Origin: Dyadobacter sp.
Lineage (GTDB): Bacteria; Bacteroidota; Bacteroidia; Cytophagales; Spirosomataceae
DNA length: 64,000 bases
NCBI RefSeq assembly: GCF_017744695.1
Contig: NZ_JAGIAS010000008.1
Span: 62,001 to 126,000 of the forward strand
Reading direction: 5' to 3'
In this document: positions 35,592 to 43,240 of the stretch, one piece after another
Layout: every line of letters begins with the position of its first letter
How positions within the stretch are numbered: the first letter of the stretch is position 1
Program-made: the position numbers and the translations under genes
The notes under the pieces: model-generated
Told to the model about the DNA's origin: nothing
The model's database searches: none
Seen by the model: the letters and a program-made list of their open reading frames with translations, nothing else

Positions 35592-35809
35592 CGATCCCGC
35601 GCTTTTCGTTTCTGTTCGAATTTCTCAAAAGACAGGTCCGGTGTGGGTACATCGGGCTTACTTGTGCTTTTCAAGTCGTTCCCCAGTTTCTCAGCAAGTC
35701 TTTTCAGATTTTCCCCCGTTTCCATACGCTTCACGTAATCGGAAAGCGGCTCCTCGCTTCCGCCATGGTTGTCATCCGGGCGAGTTGAGTCGGGGTGTGA
35801 TTGTTCCAT
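35585..35809 (-). CDS. Small hydrophilic hypothetical protein
   Basis: 74 residues from ATG 35809 (MEQSHPDSTRPDDNHGGSEE). Very polar, with acidic/Gly residues at the start, a helical middle (DYVKRMETGENLKRLAEKLG) and a Lys/Arg-rich end. No known family, no signal peptide or membrane segment. The frame is open upstream to 35914, but that part looks untranslated. It converges with rarA and overlaps its last 7 bases. Confidence 0.5.
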   Translation of the reverse strand: MEQSHPDSTRPDDNHGGSEEPLSDYVKRMETGENLKRLAEKLGNDLKSTSKPDVPTPDLSFEKFEQKRKARDRQ

Positions 35810-35944
35810 ATGTTGAGTCGAAATGAATATTGACCGGCTTATGTTCAGATTAGTTGAACAATGTAAATGTAAAGGAGCAAACTTTCCGGAACATTGCAAG
35901 TAAAGCCGGCACAAAATGTGTCTATTACCATTAACTTACCAAAA

Positions 35945-36508
35945 ATGTCGAACCAGCTTTATATGATCCCTGAAAGCATTTCCCTGATTGAACGACAACT
36001 ACTGATCAACCAGTGCAGAATTCTCTCCACCATTGGAAACGAAAATGAACGCGAGCTCTACGAAAAGCGGATTGAAATACTCGAAAAGGGCTATACCGGC
36101 CTGTATCCCAAGGTATTCAACAATTTGTACGAAGAAGTGCCGCTGAGTGTCTACAACGAAATTTCCGACATTATGAAGATGTATAGCCGCATCAATGACT
36201 CGATCCGTCTACTGCCCGAGGCCGATAAAGAGTTACTCGATCTGGCGTCGCTGGAATTCGAAGGATTCGACCAGGACAGCGGCATGCATTATTATATGAT
36301 GTCCTATCTGGTCGACCGTATGGACGAGCACGGCGAATACAAAGGGCGCGAATTAAAGTCGCATAAAAGCGATTCACTGATCAAATATAACCGCATGCTT
36401 TCTGTGTATTTCGACTACGAAAATGAGAAAAAACGGCATTATTCGGTACTGGACTTACAAAAGTTTATCGACCAGGTCAAAACGATAGTAGCTGATACTC
36501 AGGCATGA
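35945..36508 (+). CDS. YfbU family protein
   Basis: 187 residues from ATG 35945 (MSNQLYMIPESIS). The pattern ISLIERQLLINQCRILSTI, YEKRIEILEKGYTGLY, VYNEISDIMKMYSRINDSI, LEFEGFDQDSGMHYYMMSYLVD and YNRMLSVYFDY parallels the E. coli YfbU protein along its whole length. The fold is all-alpha, and YfbU has been linked to stress and cell-death phenotypes, but the molecular function is unknown. No operon partner: rarA is upstream and an apparent small transcript follows. Confidence 0.75.
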   Translation: MSNQLYMIPESISLIERQLLINQCRILSTIGNENERELYEKRIEILEKGYTGLYPKVFNNLYEEVPLSVYNEISDIMKMYSRINDSIRLLPEADKELLDLASLEFEGFDQDSGMHYYMMSYLVDRMDEHGEYKGRELKSHKSDSLIKYNRMLSVYFDYENEKKRHYSVLDLQKFIDQVKTIVADTQA

Positions 36509-36619
36509 TACGTAACCGCTAACCGTATAGTAAATACATGACACTCAACGGCTACAAAAAATATTATTTCGTAAACAAAAAACAATGTTTTGAATAAAGA
36601 AATCATTAAGTTTGTATCG

Positions 36620-36697
36620 AAAACCCGTCAAAAGGTTTTCAATAACGTTGAGTAAAATCAAACATCCCGGTTACTTTGTAATTGGGATGTTTTTTTA
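36620..36697 (+). ncRNA. Candidate small RNA of about 80 nt
   Basis: TAAGTTTG (36607-36614) fits TAnnTTTG, with a TTTTG 14 nt upstream (shorter than the usual spacing). The predicted transcript begins with a hairpin GAAAACC-8 nt-GGTTTTC (36619-36640) and ends in the strong terminator at 36661-36697. There is no open frame of note. It could instead be the 3' untranslated part of the YfbU-family transcript. Confidence 0.35.
36661..36697. terminator. Terminator AACATCCC / GGGATGTT
   Basis: 8-bp stem, 15-nt loop, then TTTTTTTAT. It ends the small transcript or the YfbU-family mRNA on the plus strand. It lies only 11 nt from the stop codon of the minus-strand small membrane gene and may serve it too, although there is a shorter T-run on that strand. 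Confidence 0.7.
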
Positions 36698-36707
36698 TAC
36701 CCCTGCC

Positions 36708-36902
36708 TTAATGTAGCTGCATTTTACGAAGCCTGTTGGCATTGCGTTTGAGGAACAAACGATCACTTTGCGAGTAATGGGTGTAGACGCTTCGCTTTTT
36801 TAGTTCAACAACCAGCCAGAACCCGCCTGCTGCCGCACCTGCAAGGGCGATCATCGCCAGGATCGGTGCAATGTTATAGAGGTTTTGAAGTAACTGTGCC
36901 AT
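36708..36902 (-). CDS. Small single-pass membrane protein
   Basis: 64 residues. A hydrophobic segment (about 11-33, IAPILAMIALAGAAAGGFWLVV) is followed by a basic C-terminal half (KKRSVYTHYSQSD, RNANRLRKMQLH), so the tail should be cytoplasmic. No family recognised. Codon use and a clean start support a real gene, but the length leaves doubt. Confidence 0.55.
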   Translation of the reverse strand: MAQLLQNLYNIAPILAMIALAGAAAGGFWLVVELKKRSVYTHYSQSDRLFLKRNANRLRKMQLH

Positions 36903-36972
36903 GGTATCCGCTGTTAGTCAGGTTTAGCGGATACATGTAAATAATCGTACCAACCAGCTTTCACCACAAAGG

Positions 36973-37470
36973 TTACAACCTCGCAGTCAACACTTTTACA
37001 TCACAACCTACCACCGAATTGTTGACATAACCAACACTCAGGCCGGATACTTTTGCTGATTTCTTTGCCGGAATCGGCGTTTTGATCGTGATCACCTTGG
37101 ACGTTACCACGGCCTGCACGTCATTGAGGTATTTGAATTCCACCTCCACACTTTTTACCGGCGAAGCGGATGTGTTTTCAATCAACAGATTGTGGATGGC
37201 CAGCCCGCCTACCTGATGCCATTCGTTGTTGGTAACGTGTATCTGGCCCGCCAGCACCTCCGAGCGCCCTATGCCAGCCTGCAACGAATCGCCGGAGCTC
37301 AGCACCCTGGTCTCCGTTTTCACCTGTTCTTTCGGTTTCAGGAAATCGAGTTGCTTGTAGTAGTAGAGTATGTAAATGAAAGCACAAACCGGGATAATCG
37401 CGCTGGCCCATTTCAATACTGGAATCAGGACCTTTTTGAACTTGTTCTTTTTACCTCTTTTGCTAGGCAT
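36973..37470 (-). CDS. Hypothetical membrane-anchored protein
   Basis: 165 residues. A Lys/Arg-rich start (SKRGKKNKFKK) precedes one membrane segment (about 15-38). The remainder, about 120 residues, is beta-rich (WHQVGGLAIHNLLIENTSASPVKSVEVEFKYL, KKSAKVSGLSVGYVN), probably an Ig-like or FxLYD-type domain on the outer face of the inner membrane. No function can be assigned. It stands alone between a small membrane gene and the terminator of the T9SS cargo gene. Confidence 0.7.
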   Translation of the reverse strand: MPSKRGKKNKFKKVLIPVLKWASAIIPVCAFIYILYYYKQLDFLKPKEQVKTETRVLSSGDSLQAGIGRSEVLAGQIHVTNNEWHQVGGLAIHNLLIENTSASPVKSVEVEFKYLNDVQAVVTSKVITIKTPIPAKKSAKVSGLSVGYVNNSVVGCDVKVLTARL

Positions 37471-37568
37471 ATTTAACTAACGTTGATAATCGGGGATACT
37501 TTAAAGCTCAAATATACCGCTCTGCCGTTTCAAAAAAAGTAGTTGCGCTCCCTTTTTGGAATACGGCT

Positions 37569-37604
37569 AAAAAAACAAACCGCTGACTTGGGGCCAGCGG
37601 TTTG
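37569..37604 (-). terminator. Terminator of the large T9SS cargo gene
   Basis: Perfect 10-bp stem CAAACCGCTG/CAGCGGTTTG with a 9-nt loop, followed on the minus strand by TTTTTT. It lies 25 nt after the stop codon. Confidence 0.85.
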
Positions 37605-37628
37605 TGTGTATCGTGTGTGACAGGACAT

Positions 37629-39623
37629 TTACTGTCTTACAAATCTCTGTGAGCTTACAGTGCCATCAACATGAGTCACCTGTACCACATATGCGCCCGC
37701 CGCAAGATTGCGTGCACTAATTCCAGAGAGCAATGCATTGGAAGCTTCGAAAACTACCTTTCCAGCAGTATTCACCACTTTCACCTGGCTTACTTTGCTC
37801 CAATCTCCCACATTGAACGTCAGGTTTTGCGAAGCGCTTACAGGGTTAGGATAAACCAGTGCAAGGCCATTGAAATTCAGGTGTTCGATACTGCTGTATG
37901 CGAATGTCTCGTCACGATCCACCATTTTCAGACGGTAGTAGTTATCGCCTCTCAAAGGTGCTGCATCTGCGAATGAATAATATTGATTCACATTGCTTTC
38001 CTTGTGCGAAGACAGTGAACCGATTTTCACCCAGTTCTTACCATTCTGGCTACGCTCGATATCGAAACGGTCGCTGTTGGTCTCCTCAGAAGTAGCCCAG
38101 GACAATGAAGCTGTCTGACCTTCACTCAAAGCTTTAAAGCTAACCAACGTAACCGGCAGCGCTTTTTCGATCGCCAGAGTGAAACTAGTTACGCCTGTCT
38201 GACCAAATTGGTTCGTGGCTTGCACATCAAACGTAAAAGTACCGTCCTGCCCGGCTGTCGGAGTACCCGAGAAAGTTCCGTCCGGATTGAGGGTAACTGT
38301 GCTTGGAAGCGTTCCTGCCATCGTACGACCGCTCGGTGCGGATACTTGGTACAACGCATAAGTGTAGTCTGTCGGCAAACCGCACTGGATGCTGAAACTT
38401 CCGGAACCACCGGTTGTTGCAGTAAACAGCGTGGAATTTATTGCATCGCCCACACGGCCCGCCGTCACTTTGCCACCCGTAAAAGATACCGGCGGGCGCG
38501 AAGCCAGTTCATGTATACGCAAGCCTGTGAACAAGTTCGCGCTCACACCCGTGGTAGACGTAACCACCACCTTGTCAAAGCTACCTCCCGGTGTAAATTT
38601 AACCGGAGTCAGCGCATCGTTTTGGAACAGGCCAAGCAAATCGAGCGACAACAAATTCGTTATCGGTTGTGCGGCACCTACCGGCGTGTCGCCCAGGTAT
38701 GCCTGAAACGAGATATTATCGAGAACTGCCAAATTGGCCAATGCGGGAGGTCTCGAAATAATCGCGACCAACTCGTTGTTCGACGCTGATGATTTGGCCA
38801 GATAGAATGTCTCATGAACGGATGTGATAACAGACACTGCACCGTTTTGAAGCAACGAGAAGTTAGTCGGGCTGATAATACCGTCAACCGCATTTTGAGG
38901 ATTCTGCAAAGACTGCGTCAATGTCACGCCGAGAACACCGGTCGATTCCGGGTCGATTCCGGTAAAGCCGTAAGAAATCAGGTCGCAAGCACCGATAGAC
39001 GCATTTTCATACGAAACGACACCATCAACATTCAGGGTAAGGTAACCAAGTGATAGGCCTAGTGTACCTGTGTAATTGGCCAGGTCGGCTTTAAGCGAGA
39101 TCGTACTAAACGCAGCAGATGACGTAACTGCAATGTAAAGGTTGTTCGCTCCATCTTTAACAAGTGTACTTTGGGCAGTACCCGCATTGGTCGTAACCTG
39201 AATAGCGTTGGACGAAAGCAAGCCCAGAAGATTGACCAGGTTACCCAGGTCCAGTGTTAATCCGGTAACTGAGGGGGGCTGAATCTTTACAAAAGCCCTT
39301 TTACCAGCAGGAATCGCGGTAGGCATCGTCAGATTTAAGGTTGCACTACCCGTCAACGATAAACCTGATGCGACAATACCAGACGAAGTCAGCGTCGCAT
39401 AACTGTTGTCAGGTGCCCCGAGCGCATTGGCCGCACCGCTGATGGTACCGGGTGCTTCGACAACCAAAAAAACTCCCTTCGTTGTGGAATTCGTCTGGCT
39501 GGTCGCGTACTCCTGTGCATAGGTATTGAATGAAAACGCCGAAGCAACCAAGGCCGCCGCCGTCGCGCGATGGAACCGCGATGGCGCCAACTTTTTAATC
39601 AAATGGCCGATAGAACTTTTCAT
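37629..39623 (-). CDS. Large secreted protein with T9SS type A sorting tail
   Basis: 664 residues. Signal peptide about 1-36 (ending NTYAQ). Residues 40-390 are Ser/Thr/Leu-rich beta sequence with repeated patterns such as LDLGNLVNLLGLLSSNA. About 395-490 is a putative Ig (He_PIG-like) domain, LPSTVTLNPDGTFSGTPTAGQDGTFTFDVQATN. A fibronectin-like module follows (LPVTLVSFKALSEGQTASLSW ... FDIERSQNGKNW ... YYRLKMVDRD), and the last 75 residues are the Por-secretion tail (YPNPVSASQNLTF ... LAAGAYVVQV). It should be exported by T9SS and attached to the cell surface or released. The partner or ligand is unknown. Confidence 0.85.
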   Translation of the reverse strand: MKSSIGHLIKKLAPSRFHRATAAALVASAFSFNTYAQEYATSQTNSTTKGVFLVVEAPGTISGAANALGAPDNSYATLTSSGIVASGLSLTGSATLNLTMPTAIPAGKRAFVKIQPPSVTGLTLDLGNLVNLLGLLSSNAIQVTTNAGTAQSTLVKDGANNLYIAVTSSAAFSTISLKADLANYTGTLGLSLGYLTLNVDGVVSYENASIGACDLISYGFTGIDPESTGVLGVTLTQSLQNPQNAVDGIISPTNFSLLQNGAVSVITSVHETFYLAKSSASNNELVAIISRPPALANLAVLDNISFQAYLGDTPVGAAQPITNLLSLDLLGLFQNDALTPVKFTPGGSFDKVVVTSTTGVSANLFTGLRIHELASRPPVSFTGGKVTAGRVGDAINSTLFTATTGGSGSFSIQCGLPTDYTYALYQVSAPSGRTMAGTLPSTVTLNPDGTFSGTPTAGQDGTFTFDVQATNQFGQTGVTSFTLAIEKALPVTLVSFKALSEGQTASLSWATSEETNSDRFDIERSQNGKNWVKIGSLSSHKESNVNQYYSFADAAPLRGDNYYRLKMVDRDETFAYSSIEHLNFNGLALVYPNPVSASQNLTFNVGDWSKVSQVKVVNTAGKVVFEASNALLSGISARNLAAGAYVVQVTHVDGTVSSQRFVRQ

Positions 39624-40299
39624 AATGATAGAAATTTAGAATAGAAATAAACCGTTATGTGATAAATGGAACATAAATACAAGAAATTCAAGCAGTTATA
39701 TAAAAGAAACCTAATCCCGGCAAAACCGGTAGCGTGGTCTGATCCAATGTGGTGCCCCATCGGTAAGCGCACGCTAATTGTATACGCGCAGGCGCCCGAT
39801 AGTCTTTCTTGTGAAGGTGTCGTCTAACGAATAACCGGAGTGCCGGTCAAGAGAGATGAGCAGGTAATTTTTGTATTCGTAGTATAAATGGTTTAGGCGT
39901 TGATGATTTAAAGAATATGGGTGAAATCAAGTACGTCCATGTAGTTATACTATATTCTCAAACTAGATAGTACTTATTTGCAAATGTATCTATAAATGGA
40001 TCAAAATAAACCCACATATTTTTAGTATGATTGCACCCCCAAAAAATTGGGGGTATCGAACTAATTTTATCCACGTGATCGTTAGTTATTCACCGAAAGT
40101 TACTACCGGCAAATAACTAACACGATCCGATCGGTGGCCAATTTGCGTTATATTCGAGTATTTTGTGTAGCTGAATTAATTATATCAAAAAGCGACAAGG
40201 GTTTTAGGATTTTTCCCTTTCCGGCTATAAATATCAAATGATCGAATTGTATAAAATCGGGGCCTCAAATTAGGTTGTATAATACTCAAAAGTAATTCT
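39624..40299. other. 676-bp intergenic region, no gene seen
   Basis: It separates the divergent T9SS cargo gene and the response-regulator gene. I see no tRNA, no convincing small gene and no exact TAnnTTTG element. It becomes AT-rich from about 39900. It contains a palindrome at 40035-40054 and a weak 6-bp repeat TACTAT/ATAGTA (39948-39972). Large size and palindromes suggest regulatory use. Confidence 0.5.
40035..40054. promoter_or_regulatory. Palindrome ACCCCCAAAAAATTGGGGGT
   Basis: Perfect 8-bp arms (ACCCCCAA/TTGGGGGT) around AAAA, in otherwise AT-rich DNA 246 nt upstream of the response regulator. No T-run on either side, so it is more likely a protein-binding site than a terminator. 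Confidence 0.4.
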
Positions 40300-40938
40300 A
40301 TGAATATAGTTTTAGTAGATGAACACCTCCTTCTTGCCAATGCCCTTCAAAACCTGTTGAAGCTGATACCGGAAGTAGAAACGGTAGAAGCCTACACGGA
40401 TGGTAAGGATTTCCTGACAGAAAGAAGTACCTCGCCACCCGATATCCTGGTTATGGACCTGGCCCTCAACGGCCAGAATGGTCTGGAACTGCTCGACGTG
40501 TGCCGATCAACGTTACCGCGGGAAATGAAAGTAATAGTCCTGTCGACCGTCACCGATGCGCAAACCGTCAAACACACGATCCGGCGTGGGGCGAATAGTT
40601 TTCTGTCAAAATCGATGCTTTTCGAGGAATTTAAGGAATCAATCTTCCAGGTGCGGTCGGGCAAGCAATACATCGGCAAAACCATCCGTGATAACCTGAT
40701 CAACAGCGTTTTCACGGAAGAGGAAGTGGTTATGCACCTTTCTCCGAGGGAAAAAGAAGTACTTCAAAAGGTCTGCGGCGGGCATACCATTAAGGAAATT
40801 GCCTATGAACTGAAATTAAGCGCCCACACCGTGCAGTACTACCACCGTAGCGTAATGGATAAACTGAAAGTACGCCGCACCACCGACCTCATTGTGTATG
40901 CCATGCAGCACGGGCTTTATATCCCGGAGGCCAGGTAG
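40300..40938 (+). CDS. LuxR/NarL-type response regulator
   Basis: 212 residues. The receiver (1-125) has acidic pair Asp7-Glu8, phosphoacceptor Asp53 (ILVMDLALNGQNG), Thr/Ser near 82 (LSTVT) and Lys104. The output domain (about 145-207) is a GerE/LuxR helix-turn-helix: LSPREKEVLQKVCGGHTIKEIAYELKLSAHTVQYYHRSVMDKL. No sensor kinase is adjacent, so it is an orphan; the hybrid kinase at 932-4546 is only one of many possible partners. The start codon is preceded by a long AT-rich region. Confidence 0.9.
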   Translation: MNIVLVDEHLLLANALQNLLKLIPEVETVEAYTDGKDFLTERSTSPPDILVMDLALNGQNGLELLDVCRSTLPREMKVIVLSTVTDAQTVKHTIRRGANSFLSKSMLFEEFKESIFQVRSGKQYIGKTIRDNLINSVFTEEEVVMHLSPREKEVLQKVCGGHTIKEIAYELKLSAHTVQYYHRSVMDKLKVRRTTDLIVYAMQHGLYIPEAR

Positions 40939-40977
40939 CAAGGCGTATAATCGCCCAAACCCAACCTCCGGCACTCT

Positions 40978-42030
40978 TTATTGTCGCGCCATCAGATGGC
41001 TGTAAAAATCAGGAAGGGGATTTAATGCCGTATTTTTCCGCTGATGCCAGTAGGGATAGATCGGCGACTTTTCACTCGCCTCATCCAGGCGCTTCACCTG
41101 TGCTAATGTAAGGTTCCAGCCCACAGCACCTAGGTTTTGCTTCAATTGCTCCTCATTGCGCGCTCCGATCACGATATTACTGACAGTGGGACGTTGCAAC
41201 AGCCAGTTCAGCGCCACTTGTGCAACGGTCTTTTCCGTTTCGGCCGCTACTTCGTCTAGCACGTCGATGAGGTTAAAGAAAAAGTCTTCGGGTATAGCGG
41301 GCCCTTCTCCTCCTCCCTGTGCGATACGCCCTTCCGGCGGAAGAGGCTGGCTCCGGCGGTATTTCCCTCCCAGCCGTCCTGCCGACAACGGGCTCCATAC
41401 GATCGTTCCTACTTTCTGATCGACGGCGAGCGGCATCAGTTCCCACTCCAGCTCCCTGCTCAACAATGAATAATGCGCCTGATGAGCAATGTATTTTGCC
41501 CAACCATACCGTTCCGAAATAGATAGTGATTTCATCAGGTGCCAGCCCGAAAAATTGGAGCAGGCAATGTAGCGGACTTTCCCCGCACGGATCAGGTCGT
41601 TCAATGCACTGAGTGTTTCTTCAACCGGGGTGGTACCATCGAAGCCGTGCATATGGTAAACATCGATGTAATCCGTTTGAAGCCTGCGCAGACTGTCCTC
41701 ACAAGCCTTGATCAGGTGAAAACGCCCGGAACCCGACTGGTTCGGCTTATCGCCCATTCTGAATGTAGCTTTTGTGGAAAGAATAATCTTATCACGCAGC
41801 CCGATAATCGCTTTGCCAAGGATTTCCTCGGACAATCCTTGTGAATAGACATTAGCCGTATCGAAGAAATTGAGCCCTGCATCCATACACAGCCCCACCA
41901 GCTTCGTAGCTTCATCAACCTGGGTATTGCCCCAAGCCTTGAAGAAGTCACCGGTACCTCCAAAAGTGCCGGTACCAAAGCTAAGTACCGGTACCTTCAG
42001 GCCCGATCCTCCCAGTTGTCTGTATTCCAT
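40978..42030 (-). CDS. Aldo/keto reductase
   Basis: 350 residues, NADPH-dependent TIM-barrel reductase. The catalytic tetrad appears as NFFDTANVY (Asp, Tyr), LSTKATF (Lys) and DVYHMHGFD (His). GTIVWSPLSAGRLGGKYRR and the C-terminal cofactor motif PTVSNIVIGARNEEQLKQNLGA are typical of the YakC/Tas-like group. Substrates of such enzymes range over aldehydes and sugars. It lies 9 kb from the deoxy-sugar cluster; a role as the missing sugar 1-dehydrogenase there is possible but unsupported. Confidence 0.88.
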   Translation of the reverse strand: MEYRQLGGSGLKVPVLSFGTGTFGGTGDFFKAWGNTQVDEATKLVGLCMDAGLNFFDTANVYSQGLSEEILGKAIIGLRDKIILSTKATFRMGDKPNQSGSGRFHLIKACEDSLRRLQTDYIDVYHMHGFDGTTPVEETLSALNDLIRAGKVRYIACSNFSGWHLMKSLSISERYGWAKYIAHQAHYSLLSRELEWELMPLAVDQKVGTIVWSPLSAGRLGGKYRRSQPLPPEGRIAQGGGEGPAIPEDFFFNLIDVLDEVAAETEKTVAQVALNWLLQRPTVSNIVIGARNEEQLKQNLGAVGWNLTLAQVKRLDEASEKSPIYPYWHQRKNTALNPLPDFYSHLMARQ

Positions 42031-42165
42031 TTGAGTTGACGTTAAAATGAATAAAGCGCGGCTTGTGCAGCCTGCGTGACGCGCCCCCCGGCGGCGGCGG
42101 CCAATTAAAGGATAAAATCCCCAAACGGCAAGTCAAAAGCCCCTTTTATACGCAACAGGGCATAA

Positions 42166-42191
42166 AAAAGGCCGGACGGGTCCGGCCTTTT
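42166..42191. terminator. Symmetric terminator AAAAGGCCGGAC / GTCCGGCCTTTT
   Basis: Perfect 12-bp stem with a 2-nt loop, with T-runs on both strands, so it can stop transcripts from either side. On the minus strand it comes before the aldo/keto reductase. Confidence 0.8.
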
Positions 42192-42310
42192 GGCCTCAAT
42201 CGTACAATCAGGAATCCGCCAGTCTCCCAGGAACTGCGACGATCTCGGCTGTTCGTTTAGTCAGGTTGGTTACACACTATGAACTGTACTTAGGTTTTTG
42301 GGATGCCTCT

Positions 42311-42346
42311 CAAAAAAATATCTCCCCTGAAACTCAGGGAAGATAT
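42311..42346 (-). terminator. Minus-strand terminator with 7-T run
   Basis: ATATCT-C-CCCTGA-AAC-TCAGGG-A-AGATAT: 12 pairs and one mismatch. Read on the minus strand it is followed by TTTTTTTG, so it ends a transcript coming from higher coordinates. Confidence 0.75.
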
Positions 42347-42480
42347 CCACATTATTTACTCAACGTTCCTCTATTACCTAACCTTTAACTGGCGCAACAG
42401 GATCTCTGATGGATCTCTGACTGGCTGTTGCCTCAGCCCCTAGTCCAATAATATGATTCAAATATCATCACAGGATCTGG
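42312..42480 (-). ncRNA. Candidate small transcript with 11-codon open frame
   Basis: Upstream of the minus-strand terminator lies a tiny frame (ATG 42468 to TGA 42433: MIFESYYWTRG). It is followed by GCAACAG...CTGTTGC, a 7-bp stem whose loop holds the two TCAGAGATCC repeats. An aromatic-rich mini-peptide, a stem and a terminator together look like a leader/attenuator or a stand-alone small RNA. No promoter consensus was found, so the 5' end is a guess. Confidence 0.3.
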
Positions 42481-42625
42481 ACCTCACGAAATTTGATGTG
42501 CAAATGGTCTTTTTGGATGAATATTCGGAAAAAAGGCTCTGTTTTGATGCCAAAAACGCCCTTCTTAATTATCTTTAAAGGATATTTTTTATAGCAATTT
42601 GAATTCCTGACTTAATAACCTAACC

Positions 42626-43156
42626 ATGAACCGTAGAGAAGCTGTTCAAAGAATAACCTTCCTGCTTGGCGGCGCTATTTCGGCCCCGCTTATGGCCGGC
42701 ATCGCAGGCGAACGTCTGAATTTCGGCCCATCCCTCGAAGTATCCGATCAGCAGGAAGCCCTGCTTGCGGAAGTTGCGGATGTGATCATCCCGACCACCG
42801 GCACGCCGGGCGCCAAAGCCGCCGGGGCCGAGAAATTCATCGTACGCGTCATGCGCGACTGCTACCCGATGGAGGAGCAGAAAAAATTCTATGATGGTCT
42901 TGCCAAAGTGGATGCGCTCGCCAAGGAAACATACTCCAAGAATTTTGCCGAGCTGGACGCTGCACAGAAGAACGACATTATCAAAAAGACTACTGTTTCC
43001 GACAAGCCCTTTTTCCTGCAAATGAAGGGGCTCACCGTTACGGGCTACTTCACTTCTGAAATCGGCGCAACGAAGGCACTCGACTACCTGCCGATCCCCG
43101 GCCGGTTTGAAGGCAGCTGGCCCATGCCGAAAGGACAGAAAAGCTGGGCTCTTTAA
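42626..43156 (+). CDS. Gluconate 2-dehydrogenase subunit 3 family protein (Tat-type)
   Basis: 176 residues. The N-terminus MNRREAVQRITFLLGGAIS has twin arginines before a hydrophobic stretch, so it is a likely Tat signal that could carry the partner GMC subunit in folded form. The mature part (EVADVIIPTTGTPGAKAAGAEKFIVRVM, FYDGLAKVDALAKETYSKNF) is the subunit-3 signature. It lies 84 nt upstream of the GMC gene, forming the usual two-gene unit of periplasmic sugar/glycoside dehydrogenases. Confidence 0.87.
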   Translation: MNRREAVQRITFLLGGAISAPLMAGIAGERLNFGPSLEVSDQQEALLAEVADVIIPTTGTPGAKAAGAEKFIVRVMRDCYPMEEQKKFYDGLAKVDALAKETYSKNFAELDAAQKNDIIKKTTVSDKPFFLQMKGLTVTGYFTSEIGATKALDYLPIPGRFEGSWPMPKGQKSWAL

Positions 43157-43240
43157 TCCGGAAACATTTAAAGGGATAGTAGCGGCAGGCAACGCATGAC
43201 GACCTGACTACTACCTGACATTCCAAACTCTCTAAGAAAA

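Larger units (their letters stand above)
42031..42625. other. 595-bp divergent intergenic region with two intrinsic terminators
   Basis: Between the start codons of the aldo/keto reductase (minus) and the GMC operon (plus) there is no annotated gene, yet two strong terminator hairpins occur (42166-42191 and 42311-42346). That implies at least one short transcript, most simply on the minus strand starting above 42470. The region also has a tandem GGATCTCTGA repeat (42400-42409, 42411-42420) and GC-rich clusters near 42085-42100. Confidence 0.5.

Noticed and set aside
39624-40299. A tRNA or other stable RNA in the large gap
   Set aside because: I looked for cloverleaf-type pairings and CCA ends and saw none.
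42063-42260. A 65-codon plus-strand frame upstream of the GMC operon
   Set aside because: It crosses the terminator at 42166-42191, is Arg/Pro-rich and has no homology I can recognise.
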